64,000 nt of DNA from Limonium bicolor (GCA_023374045.1 CM041778.1:367448831-367512830); one strand, 5' to 3'; shown: positions 24,129-37,651, counted from the first letter of the stretch. Made by a program: numbers and translations. Notes: generated from the letters alone by a model not told the origin.

Positions 24129-26157
24129 AGTGTAAGTGTTGGACTATCCCCTCACCCCAATTTGTGCTCAGTGTCACTGGACCTGGCCAGGGTCAAGTTC
24201 AACCTTGCACGTTCGATTTAAACAACCAATCAATTTAACCAGTTTCAATTCTTATCTCGCTCGTTTGTAGTCATCCAGTAATTGATTCATGGATTAGCAT
24301 TAAAATCATAGCCTTTAGATTAATTCTTTAAATTCTCCAGCTATATATACATCTAAATGTGTACATATATATATCCGTTCGTTCTTGTATCCATAATATA
24401 TGCACTTATGTGTTATAAGTTCCGAGGTCGGGTTGGTATTACAATACCCTTGGTCTTATATATGTGTAAATATATCCACATATGATTGTTTCATAGATTT
24501 AATGGTGCATTGGTACATACATTTATATCCCCCTGGTGCTCTCAGGTCCTTTCATCCCAACCTTCATACCATATGTATATATATACTTGTTCATTCGCCA
24601 GTACAGGTGGTCTTATACATTCCAGTGCTAGCCATTTGGGTGTACCATGGCATACTTCCCAATTCTGAATATTACTATGATTTTCTCGCACTGACAAATT
24701 AATATTGAATTTACAAAATGATTCATTACTCATCTAAGCCTATCAATTAATCTCTCTATTACGCCTTTAATTTATTTCAAAATTCCAAATCTCGGTACCC
24801 AGTTGTTCCTAAAAGTTTGGTTTCCTCCTGATATTTCCTCCTCATAGATATTTGTCTGATTTTTTTTCTTGTTGGCCGTTTAGGCTCACTTTTATCTGAG
24901 TTAACGTTACTCTGTTTCCCATGTGAATCCTTTATGGGTCTCATAATCCATTTGTTACTTTCTTTTTATTATTCCTTGTGTGTTTCTCTTACTTGAAATA
25001 GTCTAGCTCTTTACCTTCTTGGTCCACTAAACAAGTGGTAGGTACTCCTTATCACCACTGAAGTCTCAATATTTATTTTCGATCGTTGAGTTGTATTGTT
25101 AACTCAAGTTAGGCATGGTGGGAATTACTAATCATGACCTTCTTTAATTGAACCCGTTTACTCTTGGGGTTTATTGGTGACTTGCCTTTTCTGGTATGTA
25201 TGTATGTACACTGGTATATATATGATTTGATAAATCCTGTTTAGAGTCCGTGAATATGTAGTGTGTTTGGAGGGATTATTTCTCAATAGTGGCATTATTC
25301 ATTGCCATTTCCTATCTGTTTGATTTGTGTTTGGATGGGTAACTAGTGCTCCATGGTAATGGCTATTTACAAGGTTCGAGAGTTCTTTTTATGATCCCTT
25401 TACCAATGTGTTTTTCTCAGGGAGCTGTAATTGGTGTCTTAGAAAATTTGTTATGTCAGAGAATGAAGAGAAACGTAAGGGAGAGCAGGGAATTTATTGA
25501 ATTCCGTATTATCATACGTTAGTGTGTAAAATTGCGTCATGCTTCATTAAGCATTACAGATTGTACCAAATTTTATGGTGTAATTTTGTCTCAGACTATA
25601 TTCTCTTATTTCTTTGTCTTACCAGAGGTTTTCTTAAATTACCCTCTCAAGTGTTCGAATTGCAGAATTTATCTCAATCCCATCTTTGGCTTAATTAATT
25701 GCTTATTTGAGCTTTATTTATTTTATAAAGTTTAGGGTATTTCGGTCCTCTTTGCTTGTGAGGCAGGGTCCTATCGACTGCTATGCATGTCGACCCCAGG
25801 TTGCCGCTAAAATCGGTCCCTACGGGTATTATCCTTTTGGAAACATCTATTGTATAGTAAGTCTTTTCTTCTCGGGTTGATTGTATAACATTAAGTAGAT
25901 GCCAGATCGGGTTTCCCCGAGTAAGAGGAGGCTTTCTACCTCTCTGGCGTTCTTCCTTTGAGTTTAAAAGACATTTAAGGAGGTGAAGGTTGGGTGTAGG
26001 TATCTGTTAGGTATCTAGTAATTACTGGGGAAGAACCCTAACTAACGCGCCTCACATACTAACCTTTAACCCCGTTTTCCCCGAATTCAGGCTTTCCTAT
26101 ACTCGGTACTTCTCTGTTTCAGTCATCAGAGCGCAACTACGCTCTGATACCACTTTC
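24129..26157 (-). mobile_element. Element B interior, right part (non-coding)
   Basis: Runs from the A insertion site to the PBS of B. No gag-like Gly/Arg-rich start, zinc knuckle or pol domain is visible on either strand. This is the region where gag should begin, so its absence supports a non-coding, non-autonomous element. Confidence 0.7.
26125..26152 (-). promoter_or_regulatory. Element B primer-binding site within a hairpin
   Basis: Reverse complement of TGGTATCAGAGC at 26141-26152, 5 nt from the 5' LTR (26158). A perfect 9-bp stem, ATCAGAGCG (26125-26133) and CGCTCTGAT (26140-26148), encloses it with a 6-nt loop. Confidence 0.92.
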
Positions 26158-26221
26158 TGTAACACCCCCGAATAAAACATCCATAGATTAAATGAAACGC
26201 CTGACGATAATGTAACTAGCT

Positions 26222-26277
26222 TTGCAGCGGTATAACCTCCATCCGGGTGTCACAGACGCCAACCACCCACGTGGTTG
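26222..26277 (-). other. U5 conserved block, element B 5' LTR
   Basis: Stem CAACCAC/GTGGTTG at 26260-26277, GTGACACC (sense) at about 26246-26253, CCGCTGCAA (sense) at 26222-26230. Confidence 0.65.
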
Positions 26278-29200
26278 ACACGACCACTCTTCCAACACCA
26301 AGTCACGGTCTGAATGACTGGAATTAAAACCATAACCAAATCCAAGTACAACGGGAAATACAAGCCAAGTACCGAGAGACTACATCATGAGTTCTTACTT
26401 AAGTTACACAAACCGAAACATACAACAAGGGTTTAGTGTTACATAATCACAACCCCTACATTAAACATACTACACAAAAGTCTTGCCCGTATGGACTACC
26501 CCTATGGTAGTCGCCCTTGCCTACTCTCCGTCTGCTCCCCGTTTCATTCCTGTAAAAATAAAGGACTCAGCAAAACTATGCTGAGTATGAACGTGTGAAG
26601 CCCGCATGTTACGGGCTACACGACTACTTGGTCGAATATGATTAAGTCTAATTCATGCAATAGTAAAGCAATAACACAGCATACAACATCAACTTAGCAA
26701 TATCAATAAACAACCAAGCACAACTTGCAAGTAGAATAGCAATATCAATAAGCAACCAAGCACAACTTGCAAGCACACAACTCAGCAAATAAGCTGCTAA
26801 TGTAGCAACAACAATCAAGTAATTTATAGGACGTGTGCGCAGGTATATTATACCGTCGATCCTCACTATGGATCATTCAAGAGATTACGTATTGTTTTCT
26901 TGTTCTCATTACACATGTTTTTCCTTCCTTCTCTTGCACCGAGTGAGGGGATGTAGGTTAGATCCCGAGACTTTATTATGTAGGTGCTATTCATTCCTTG
27001 ATTCTTAAATGATCACATTTGTGAATTTTTCTTATTTGCTTGGTCTCATTACACAAGCTTTCCTTTATTCTCTGGCACCGAGTCAAGGGGTATAGGTTAG
27101 ATCCCAAGACTTCATTATGCAGGTGCTAATCGTTCCTTGTTTCTTTAAGGATTGTTTGGGAATTCTTTTATCACCGCACGTTGGAGGACGTCTCCTCCAT
27201 AGCTAGTCCCCCATTCCCGACACCCAGGGTCGAGAAAGTGAAGTCACCTCTAGACTCCAGGATAAGCTTCACCAATTTGTCACTCCCCCATTCCCGACAC
27301 CCAGGGTCAAGAAAGCGGAGTCACCTCTAGACTCCAGGATGTGCTGAGAAAGTGGGGTCACCTAGGGACTCCCAAAATATAATCCACCATAGACGGGTCG
27401 AAGGATCTGATGCAGATGCCAACTCCCGATCATCCATACCGCGCGGCCCGAGCTGTTGTCTTCCCGGGTTGTTTCTCGGTTTCACCAGTTGGTACTTTTC
27501 GTCTCATTATCATTATAATCTCAACACCATAGTGGGTGTCATTAGCGGTCCTCTATAGTTAGAGAGGAGTTTTCTCTTTGTATAGTTCTTTTGTTTGTCC
27601 ACGTGGTTCGTCATGTCCCACTAATTGAGATTTGCTCTTCATTGTCATTAATGAATAGACACCAGAGTGGGTGTCATGGTACGTCCTCAATGGTTAGAGA
27701 GGAGTTCCCCTTATGGAGTTTTCTTTGTTTTCATAGTTCGTTGTGGTTCATCTCGAGTTCCATAAACGAGAAAGGGACTAAACTACTGTGTGCGCGCAAA
27801 TAATATGCCACAAGGATATATAACAAGCATATAAGCAAGCCACAAGAAGCAATCCAATTTCATGCTATAGTCTTATAGTCATTGTCAAACAAAGCACACA
27901 ACACACAAGCCGTGTAACATGGCAACATACGAACCACACATGTCCATACCTTATAATAGTTGTCATAGATACTTGCACAAGGGTTCCCCGCTGCTCGTGG
28001 GACTCACTCCTGTAATGATTATTCGAACGGGTTAGATCGTTCGATCATGCGTTATTGTTCGTAGCTCTATTCATAATGTTTGGCCTAGTCTTAGGGGTTA
28101 TAGTTGCCAACGCCGGACCTACTTCCAATCCATTTCCTATTAGTTTACATTTGGAACCATAATTTTCTAATCCTTCCAATCACACCGTAGACGTTTCTTA
28201 AGTACAAATCATTCTTGTTTCCATTTCGCTGCTATCGTAATTCTAAACCCTTGAACTATACTTACCTGATTATAATCCTAGACTCTCATAATGTTAACCT
28301 TACCCTTACTAGCACCAAAGGTCTTGGCATCACCACTCAACATCTCTAAAACTCCCAAAGTTAATGTTAAAGCTCTAGTAGAACTCCTAGGTCATCCATC
28401 CACCCCAGTTCACATTCTAATTTTGCTAGCCGTTTATTTCCCAACCTTGGGTTTCTGTTTTAATGCTACCTAGGTTGTTTTGATTTGACTCTTCCTTCTC
28501 CTAATTCTTCCTATGACCGAATAGGCATTTGATTTTTTTTAGAAGTACTAGTAAACCCTATGTTCTTTTTAAGTGTTTAGACTTACACCATACTAAGATA
28601 TTCCTTCACATTTTGTTCCTAGTCTTTTACTAATATTCCTAAGTCCATCTATTTACAAGACCCGCCCATGATCAACGCCATTCTTCCTAAATAACATAAT
28701 GTATTATCTAAACACATTTGTGAGTCAGTAACTTCACGTTACTTTACTTACCTTCACTTCTAATTTCATATATTACTTTTTTTTACATCCCCTTTTCTAA
28801 TTTATTTACCTGAAACACCACTAACATATGTATGTATATACATATACATTGTTTATATACGCATTATACTCCATATTACGTATGTATGTATATACTTTAT
28901 TTTCCACGCACTGCAACTCAACACCACTGAGTGTCATCTCCTCTATTATGTTTTTTCTTTTCTTTTCACTGATCTGAATCCTAACTTCTCCCTTATTGAC
29001 TACACATGTATGTAAGATGTTTAATCAAGGCTTTTAAGCCAAAACAAACCCAGAACCACACTAGTAATGCTACCGAATTTCCATTTCCCTGAACCCGAAG
29101 TTGTAGCACTGGGATTTGCTTCCGATTCTGCATTTCCCATTCCGTTATTCCTCTCCCCAATATGTTAACTTTTCCTCCAGCGGTCCCAATTTATTTACCC

Positions 29201-29970
29201 TTAGTATCACATGTTAACGAGTTTCTAAGCTTATTAACCAGTGAGTACAATCTTCAATATGTTTCCGGATTTGATATTACAGAAGAGAGGGGAGAAGTTG
29301 CAGGATTTAACAAATTCTGCATTGGTTTCATTAACTAGCTCATACCGATTTCTCCTTGCTAACTTTACCTGTTATTTAACTCGTAAGCAAACGGTACTTT
29401 GGTTACCTAATGCTTCAGAGTTTACTAGTTATCACCCTAGGCAGTTCCCTACATACTCGACACCAGGAACCACCAGATTTCAACCCCAACCTCACAGCTT
29501 TCTCTTCTGCAATAGGGACTACTCACAACCAGATCTTTCCTTAGTCGTTGCTAGCACATTCCCATGAGTTATGTCCACCTGTTTTTAGGTATTACTCTCG
29601 CAGGGCTTAACATTTGAAGCCCCATGTTTAATTAATACTTCGCACACTCAGCCACTCCAGAACACAAGACTTGTGACCCAGGGACTAGTTCTCACTTTAA
29701 TAACCTGCTAACTTAATAAACCCACATGCAACTAGTTTTTTTTGTAGTACTTATTAGTTAAATACCAATAGATCCTTCCCATGGTCTTTTAGTAACACTT
29801 AAGCATGTTTATACTTTATTAAATCTCGATGTCTAGACCACCATTTTTGCTAATGCTTCAACAACCAGCACACAAATTCCCAGCAGAATATTCCTCTCAC
29901 AACACCCAGTTTTCCTTGCAGTTAAAGGTTACCAGGTCTATCAAGATATCTTTCAACAAAATCATACACC

Positions 29971-29975
29971 AGATT
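29971..29975. repeat. Target-site duplication of D, left (AGATT)
   Basis: AGATT before the D LTR; repeated at 38249-38253. The undisturbed site is in the left LTR of B near 3722 (CCAGATTAAAC). Confidence 0.95.
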
Positions 29976-30555
29976 TGAAGGTTCTTATAAGGCTAGTTCT
30001 TAGTGAGGAGGTTACTCGAAGTATATCAGACTGTGGGTAACAGACTGACGACGAACCCAGAAGATATGAGTGTAACTAATAGAGAGGCGAGAGTGCTGAT
30101 ACACGTGAAACAATCACTATATTAACTTGTATCAAGCACGATACCAAAACCACATAAGGAAAACATGCTTTCCTTATGCAAACACGTAAATGAACAAAGA
30201 TTAACCCTAACTCTCTCGTTACAGCAACTCACTAGAGAATACTCTCAGACCTCGGTATTTCTCTCTCAAAACGTAATTTTGTTCCTGTGAACAACGTTAC
30301 TTAAATAGCTAACGCTAATTACAGTCTAAGATAAAATAATAATATAGAAGATAAATAAAAACTGAAGTGAGAGAATAAAATCTGTTTAGATTTTATTCAC
30401 CTTACTGTCTAAGGCAAGATACTTCCTAAAATATCTCTAACAGAAATATTCTTAACCGCTAACTTCATACTTCTGTTCGCATTGTCTTCAAGTGACTGAG
30501 TCACGCACTCAGATCACAGTATGTTACACAGATTTGTTAATCAAAAACATCTACA
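29976..30555 (-). repeat. Element D 3' LTR
   Basis: 580 bp; outer end TGAAGG..., inner end ...CTACA; pairs with 37666-38248. Confidence 0.95.
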
Positions 30556-30570
30556 ATTTCCCCCTTTTTT
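30556..30570 (-). promoter_or_regulatory. Element D polypurine tract
   Basis: AAAAAAGGGGGAAAT on the minus strand, touching the 3' LTR. Confidence 0.85.
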
Positions 30571-30813
30571 GATTAAGGCAAACTCTGTATAATGTGTCGA
30601 TGTAGTTCCCCCTGAATGACTGCATGGATCAAGTTACACAATAGTCTTGTACTTCCCCCTCAATATATAGTAACGAGTGTAAAAACAAGTCGAGAGGTGA
30701 AGTAATCACAGAACAGTAAGAGAACAGTAATCATGCATAAGAACTAGAAATCACAACATTAATCGAAAGATATAGTTCCCGACACACATATTGACTTCCC
30801 CCCTTTTGCCGAA

Positions 30814-32463
30814 TCAAAAGAGGAGGTAAACCAAAATGAATCCAGCAACAAGCCAAAAAGGTAAGTGTATCACACAGTGTTTCCACAATGATCTAGACAA
30901 CAAAAGAAAGTGAAGCAGTGAGCAAGAAGGACTAAAAAGACTCAGAAGGTTCCTCGGTAGCAGAAGAGGAAACAGTGGCTTTGGGGCTGAGTTCTGTGTT
31001 TCAAGGGCTAGGATTCTCTTTTCCAAGACATGCTGATTAGTAATCAAGGTGTTTATCATCGCCAGCAAAGTTGATTCATGAGAAGTTGGAGGTTGATGCG
31101 GGGTGGTAGCTTCTGGATTGGGCGGAGGATTCTTGAGCTGCCAACCAGATGAAGTGTGCTCGATAGACATCTTCGCAAGTGTGTGATTCCCCAAGTAATG
31201 AGAGCCCTTCATTGGGACTTTGGCCATGTTGTCAAGAGGCACATGATAGAAACGAAACACCTTCGTCAGCCACAGAGGATACGAAATAATAGGTTTCTGA
31301 CTATTTATGACCTTTTTCCAATGTTCGATCATGACCTTAGGAAGAGAGATTTCCAACTTATGCTCGAGACACCACATGATAGCCAAATCAACTGGTGTGA
31401 CACGTTCTTCATGTCACTTCTAGGAGTAATGATCTGATATGCAAACAAATGAAGAAGTCGAGGAAGCGCACCAAAATCACGCTGCAGATAATTCCTCAGA
31501 CGGGTGCTAGCATTAGTTAAACCATAATGTCTCTGAACATTTAAGAGGAACAATGTCAATTTTCTGAGCATTAAAATCAGACAACCCAGCCAGCGGTACC
31601 TTCAATATATTAGCCAGCAACCCAGGAGACAACGTAATACAAACACCACCCACGGTAGATTGTAATTCAGTCTCAGTTATCATGGTCATGTTAGTCACAA
31701 ACTGCAAAAGCGCTTCAGGATAGTAAGCAGTTTCAGAACTAAATAAGTCATCCCATTTCTGAAATTCGATAAACTCAGCAATGTCAACCAGTTCATGTGC
31801 CCGAAGCCACTGACAATCGATAACCTTGCCCATAATCAGATCAGCTAGGGTCACACACGGATAAAGAAGAGAGGTTTCTGAGGAAACTTACGAGAGTCCT
31901 TACCCGAGACGCGGGACTGCGGGCCCGAAACAGTAACCTTGCGTCTCTTGGTTGCCTTAGAGCCAGAACCTCCAACAGGTGACTTGACAGCGGTAGGAGA
32001 TGGAGCCGCCGAAGGCGGTGCCTGACGCTTCCGCTGGTTCGAGTGCGCGGGCGAGTCGAGGGTTCAGCCACCGCCAGAGAATGTGGTTGATCGACCGACG
32101 CACAACCGGTGGGTGTTGCAGAACCAGCTTGCGAGATGACGGGGAGACAGAATCGGCAACATGGGCAGAGAGGGTATTTGCAGCGGTCTTGAGAGATTGT
32201 GTAGCAGAATTTTGTGGAGAAGGTGTCCGGGTTGGGGTTGGCTGGGTGTGGTTAGGTTTCATAGTAGCAAGTGTCGGGTGAAGTATGGTCAGATGAGGGT
32301 GCGTGTAGGTTGCTGGGTTCAGAATCATTGTGGACAGACGCCATGGTTGTGGAAGCAAGAAAGGAGCACCGAAAATGAAAAAGAAAGAAGCGGGATGACA
32401 GAGAAAGAAAGAAAAGAAACGGAACTGAAAAGGAAGAGTAAACTGGAATAGAGAACTATTCAT
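30814..32463 (-). pseudogene. Envelope-position ORF of element D, broken
   Basis: A chain of minus-strand ORFs in shifting frames. The first (31957-32463) is Pro/Thr/Ser-rich. A middle part (31513-31854) resembles the plant-retrotransposon extra-ORF domain, with aromatic and acidic residues around WDDLFSSETAYYPEALLQF. The last part (30814-31386) has a heptad-like helix (STLLAMINTLITNQHVLEKR) and ends in a hydrophobic segment that could be a membrane span. Place (after RNase H, before the 3' LTR), coiled coil and terminal hydrophobic stretch fit the envelope-like ORF of SIRE/Maximus; the assignment to envelope function is only positional. Frameshifts prevent a single product. Confidence 0.55.
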
Positions 32464-32801
32464 ATTCTGTGTTTTTGTTTTGTGTGGGTTTTTTGTTTTT
32501 TTTTTTTGTTTTTTTTAAAGGGCGTACGGACAAAAGAGGAACGGGAAAAAACAAACTGATGAGGAAAGAAAAAGAAAAACGAAGAAAAAATTGTGCATGA
32601 CCATCGTGGAAACTACCAGTAACAACCTCACCAAATGAACATAGAGTGCAAAGATACCATGGCTAGTAACCCACACTTTCGAAATGACAAAAAAGGAAAA
32701 TAAATATAGGAGCGAAAACCATACCTTACGGAACGTTGATCATCCCAAGTTCAAAGCGAAGATAATTGAAATGATCTCGACCCAAAGGTTTATTAAAGAG
32801 A

Positions 32802-33301
32802 TCAGCAATCTGTGGTTTGTCGGACAATGAAGAAGCTGGATCGTTCCTTTTCAACCTGATCACGGAGAAAGTGATGATGGATCTCTATGTGCTTTGATCG
32901 AGAATGGTGAACCGGGTTTTTAGCAAGCTCAATGGTACTGGTATTGTCGCAGTAGATTGGAACCGGACCATACGAGATACCGAAATCATGGAGTTGATGA
33001 CGAAGCCACAAGGTCTGTGCACAGCATGCAGCAGCTGCAACGTATTATTACTTCGTGTGGTAGAAAGAGCAACAACAGCTTGCTTTCTTGAAGACCAGGA
33101 GTATGAGGCGTTACCCCGAAATTGAGCGGAAGCCAGAAAGAAGTTCTTTTCCGATCATCAGAGACCCACCAGCATCCGTATAAGCCAATAAAGTTGGAGA
33201 AATTCCGCAGGATAAAACAGGCCAAGAGTAAGTGTGCCACACAAATACCGGAAAATACGTTTAACAGCCTTAACATGTGGAAGTCGCGGAGAAGACTAAA
33301 A
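32802..33301 (-). pseudogene. Element D RNase H, frameshifted
   Basis: 32802-33011 encodes the C-terminal half of a copia RNase H (VPIYCDNTSTIELAKNPVHH, then the histidine-rich RSKHIEIHHHFLRD). The part joining it to the RT (33012-33301) is out of frame and holds stops. RNase H removes the RNA strand during reverse transcription. Confidence 0.8.
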
Positions 33302-35870
33302 TCATGCGCAAAAGCATACGCTGTGCATGATGTCGGGACGACTAGCTGTAAGATATAACAAGGATCCAATCATCCCTCTATAGTTTTTTTCGTCAGCCAG
33401 CTCAGCTGTGGACTCAGTAGCCAGTTTAAGAGTCGTGGACATTGGAGTGGGTAGAGACTTAGCATCCTGAAACTGAAATTTGGTAAGAAGCTCAGAAGTG
33501 TATTTGGTTTGACTGATATGTGTTCCTTCAGGTGTCTGGCGTATTTGTAGCCCAAGGAAGTATGTGAGTTCACCCATGTTGCTCATTTGAAACTCATTCG
33601 ACATAAGAGTCTCAAACTCCTTAGCCAATGCGGAATTGGTAGACCCAAAAATGATATCATCCACATAGATTTGAATGAGTAACATCTCAGAACCAAGATT
33701 CCGTAAAAACAAGGTACGATCTACAGTTCCCCGACTGAACCCTTGTTGAATAAGAAAAGTAGTGAGTCTATCATACCATGCCCGAGGAGCCTGTTTCAAG
33801 CCATACAGTGCTTTCTTGAGACGATAAACATCATCTGGCCGTTCTGAGTCTTCAAAGCCAGGAGGTTGAGTAACATACACTTCTTCCTTTAGATAACCAT
33901 TAAAGAATGCACACTTCACATCCATTTGATATAACTGAAACTTATTTGCTGCAGCAAATGCAATAAGTAACCTTATTGCTTCAAGTCGTGCAACAGGTGC
34001 AACTGTCTCATCAAAATCCAAACCTTCTTGCTGATTATATCCCTTAGCCACCAGTCTAGCCTTGTTGCGAGAGATATTTCCCAGTTCATCTAGTTTGTTC
34101 CTGAACACCCACTTAGTGCCAATAATATTATGAGCTGTAGGACGAGGAACCAAATCCCAAACATCGTTACGCGTAAACTCATTAAGCTCCTCATGCATCG
34201 CATTGATCCAATCAGAATAAGATAACGCTTCCTTGACTGTTTTAGGTTCAAGTTGTGACAGAAAACCATGATGTGCACAAAAAGTTTGAGTTGAAGAACG
34301 AGTCTGTACTCCAGTATGTATGTTTGAGAGAATATTATCAACATTGACACCGGGTGCCTGCCGAGCAGTTGGAGCACGTAAAACAGGAGGTGCGATATCT
34401 TGTTGAACACCATGTGTCTGTACCTCCACATTATCAGTATGGACACCTGCAGACGGTATTGGATCAGCGACTGTAGGAAGACCATCTTGTGGAACAGGTG
34501 GAGGGGCAACATCTTCATCAGAGTCGGTTACAGTCTCAGGACTCTGAGCAGGTATGAAGGATGATTCAGGAGAGGAGTGTGTAACTCTGCCACCAAAGTT
34601 TGTCTCATCGAATTTCACATTAGCAGACTCTTCCACAAGTAAAGTATGCTTGTTGAACACTCTGTAAGCCTTGCTGTGTTGTGCATAACCCAAAAACACT
34701 CCCTCATCACTCCTATTGTCAAACTTGCCGTGAGTTGTTACTTTCTGATTGAGAATATAACACTGACACCCAAACACGCGTAGATGAGCAATCGAGGGTT
34801 TCCTCCCTTTAAACAATTCATATGGAGTTTTGGAAAGAACTGGTCGGATCAAAGCTCTGTTCAGTATGTAACGGGCTGTGTTGATGGCTTCTCCCCAAAA
34901 ATTCTGTGGTAGACCACTACCACTAAGCATTGTACGCGCCATCTCCTGTAGGGTTCGATTTTTACGTTCGACGACACCATTCTGTTGTGGCGTTCGTGCA
35001 ACAGAGTATGTGTGAGTGATGCCCTTCTCAGTACAAAACTCTGAAAACTGGTGATTAATGAACTCGGTTCCTTGATCAGTTCGTATCCATTTAACGTTTT
35101 TCTCTGTTTGTATCTGTACCTGAGTGAGAAGAGCCTTGAATGACTCAAAGGTTTGATCCTTAGAGAAGAGAAGCTTAACCCAAGTGAATCTAGAGAAATC
35201 ATCTACGATCACAAGGATGTATTTCTTCCCTGACCTACTTTCAACTCGCATTGGTCCCATCAGATCCATGTGTAACAACTCAAGAGGACATTCAGTACTC
35301 ACTGTGGTTTTTGCAGAATGATGGACCTTAACTTGCTTGCTTAACGCACAATCTTTACACACTGTAGATGAGTCAAGAACTTTTGCTGGAAGACCTTCGA
35401 CCAGACCCTTTGTACGCAACCTATTTATAAGTCGATGGTGTGCATGTCCAAGTCGACAATGCCATAGCTGAACATCTTCAACCGCTGCTGTTAAACATGA
35501 GACGTCATGGACTGAGGAATTGACATCAATCATGTAAAGATTTCCCTTTCGTATTCCTTGTAGCAACAGATTATTTGTCAGCTTGTCTCGTACTTGAAAA
35601 CCTTCAGAGTCAAAAATAACTTGGGATGGCCCTTTATCACAGACTTGAGATACACTCAGCAGGTCATATTCTAACCCATCAACAAGACAAACCTGATCAA
35701 TATAGGTATCATGGCCAACCGTTCCAATGCCGATGATTTTACCTTTCCCATCATTTCCAAACTTAACTTTGCCTCCATTTTGCTCAGTAAGAGAACTAAA
35801 TTTCTTCCTATCACCACTCATATGCCTTGAACACCGGCTATCCATAAGCCACCAATTTTCTGTATGCAAC
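33302..35870 (-). CDS. pol: Element D pol: protease-integrase-RT
   Basis: Open for about 855 codons. In order: an aspartic-protease-like start ([15 protein letters not shown]) in which the glycine of the usual D-S/T-G triad is Arg; integrase zinc finger ([11 protein letters not shown] ... CKDC); integrase catalytic core with [17 protein letters not shown] and [10 protein letters not shown] supplying the D, D and E; a Pro-rich linker; and a copia RT with [11 protein letters not shown] and the catalytic YVDD ([10 protein letters not shown]). It is in a different frame from gag: the frame changes at about 35870. The listed reading begins at a TTG codon, so it is not an independent start. The protease change and the 3' frameshift make activity unlikely. 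Confidence 0.88.
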
Positions 35871-37601
35871 TCAGATTGTTCCTGTAATAGAGTAAGCAGA
35901 AACGTTAGTTTTAGGTACCCAGACTAGCTTGGGCCCAGTGGTATATGAAGAAAATCCCTTATTATAATGAACAGTCTTTAAACTAGGTCCTTGAGATTGT
36001 TGACCGCGAGAATTTTTCTTTCTGAGTTTGTAACACTGATCTATGAAGTGACCGTGTTGATGAAAATAACGACAATTAATGCTATGCTTCACATAACCTA
36101 AACTACGTGGTTTTTGAGCTTGTTTCACATTTGTCTGTTGATATCCTAGACCCTTTTTGTCTGTTCCTTTCTTACTTAGCATGTTACAAAGATTGATTTT
36201 ACCAGTGTACCAGATTGGATTCTCTTGAGTCTGCAACTCAATTTCTCTGTTTTTCTTTAGTACTTCCACAGAGAGTGAGTTCACTTCTTTATTCAGATTT
36301 TCATTACGATTGATTAATGACTTGAACTCAGACTGTGCCCAATCTGGCAATGTAGCGACTTGAGATATCAAAGGAGTAACAAACGTAACATGTGGAATCT
36401 TTGAACTATTTGAATTTTCAGAAACACTAGGATTCTCAAGTTCTTTTATTTTTCTTTCTAAAACCTCAAACTTTATCCCAAACTCTTGTTTCTGAGTTTC
36501 AAGTTTTAATATAGCGTCAGTTAGAAGTTGAAACAATTGGTGTTTAGACAATGACTCAAAAGATTCTTTTAAATGAGATAAACTTACCTCATCATCGGGG
36601 AGAGTCTTCTTCCACTTATCCAAAGCCATAAAGTAGAATTCAGTGTCCTCATGTGACTCAACATCTTGAACAATAGCCGTCATACAAGCCTGGTCCTCAT
36701 TCTCCGGTTCTGAGTCTGTTCCTGAACCATCTTCTCCCCAAGTGGCAGCCGCTGTAGTTGAGAATTTCTTTACTTTCTCCTGAAAATTGTCCCTTGGAGG
36801 CAAAGGACAATTTTTTACTTCGTGTCCAGGTTTGTTGCATCTGAAACAATTTATGGGACCCTTCTTGAACTTATTGCGATTGAAATTAGTGTTGTGACCT
36901 CGTTTACCACCGAAAATTCTTCAAATACCATTTGCAATCATGGTAATCTCTTCATCTTCATCCAGTTCATCATCATCTGTTTCAATAGTACTCTTACGAG
37001 CTTTCAGTGCCAAATCTTTACTCGCTGTTGATGAAGTGATAGCACCTTTCATCTTTCCTTCATACACCATCAACTCCGATCCCAATTCTTCAAGAGATAA
37101 TTTAGATAAGTCTTTGGTTGTCTCAAGTAGAGTGGTGTAGTGCAACCAATCCTCACACAGTATCTTGTCAAACTTTTCAAGCGTCTGTGTAATAGACTCA
37201 CCTTCCAGCATCCTGAAATTATCAAACTGTCTCTTGTATTGTTTACCTTTCGCCTTTCTGATTGAATCTGTTCCTTCATAGGCAACTTTCAAAAAATTCT
37301 AAATGTCTTTAGCAGATTGTATGCCAAGAACTTTCTGCTGATCGCCCTCTGAAAGTGATGAGACGATCACCTTCAAGGCCTGCTTGTTCTTGCTGAGTAG
37401 CTTCTTATCATTATCATTCCAATCTTTCTTCTCTTTAGGCTTGCTAACTCCTTCTTCAGTGATCTGTGGTAACAGATCTCCTTCCGTGACGATAGTCCAC
37501 AGATCGTAGTCGATTGACATCAGTTGATGTCCCATCTGTTCACACCAACAAGCATAGTTGAACTTGGTAAGCTTTGGTGCCTTGACGTTGTAAGAACCCA
37601 T
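35871..37601 (-). pseudogene. gag: Element D gag, two nonsense codons
   Basis: ATG at 37601, about 65 nt from the 5' LTR. One frame runs to 35871 but is stopped at 37299-37301 (TAG) and 36921-36923 (TGA). The N-terminal part is a copia Gag core; an acidic segment lies near 36950-36990. A CX2CX4HX4C zinc knuckle (CFRCNKPGHEVKNC) spans about 36807-36848, for RNA binding. A Glu/Lys-rich probable coiled coil (36430-36560) follows, then a second Cys/His cluster (NCRYFHQHGHFIDQC) near 36020-36070. It runs into pol with a frame change. Confidence 0.85.
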
Positions 37602-37651
37602 ATCGATCTCCCTAGGAAGATTTCTCTTCTAAGTTTATGAAAGGGAACCTT

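Larger units (their letters stand above)
26158..29975 (-). repeat. Element B 5' LTR, first segment
   Basis: Starts TGTAACACCCC at 26158 (sense-strand LTR end GGGTGTTACA), nearly identical to 1-3721. Interrupted after 29975 by element D. Confidence 0.95.

Noticed and set aside
29241..29567. 108-aa ORF in LTR B
   Set aside because: The equivalent stretch of the left LTR (near 3010-3320) is interrupted; composition looks random.
32000..32451. Plus-strand ORFs of 93-96 aa at 32000-32451
   Set aside because: Shadows of the minus-strand third ORF of element D.
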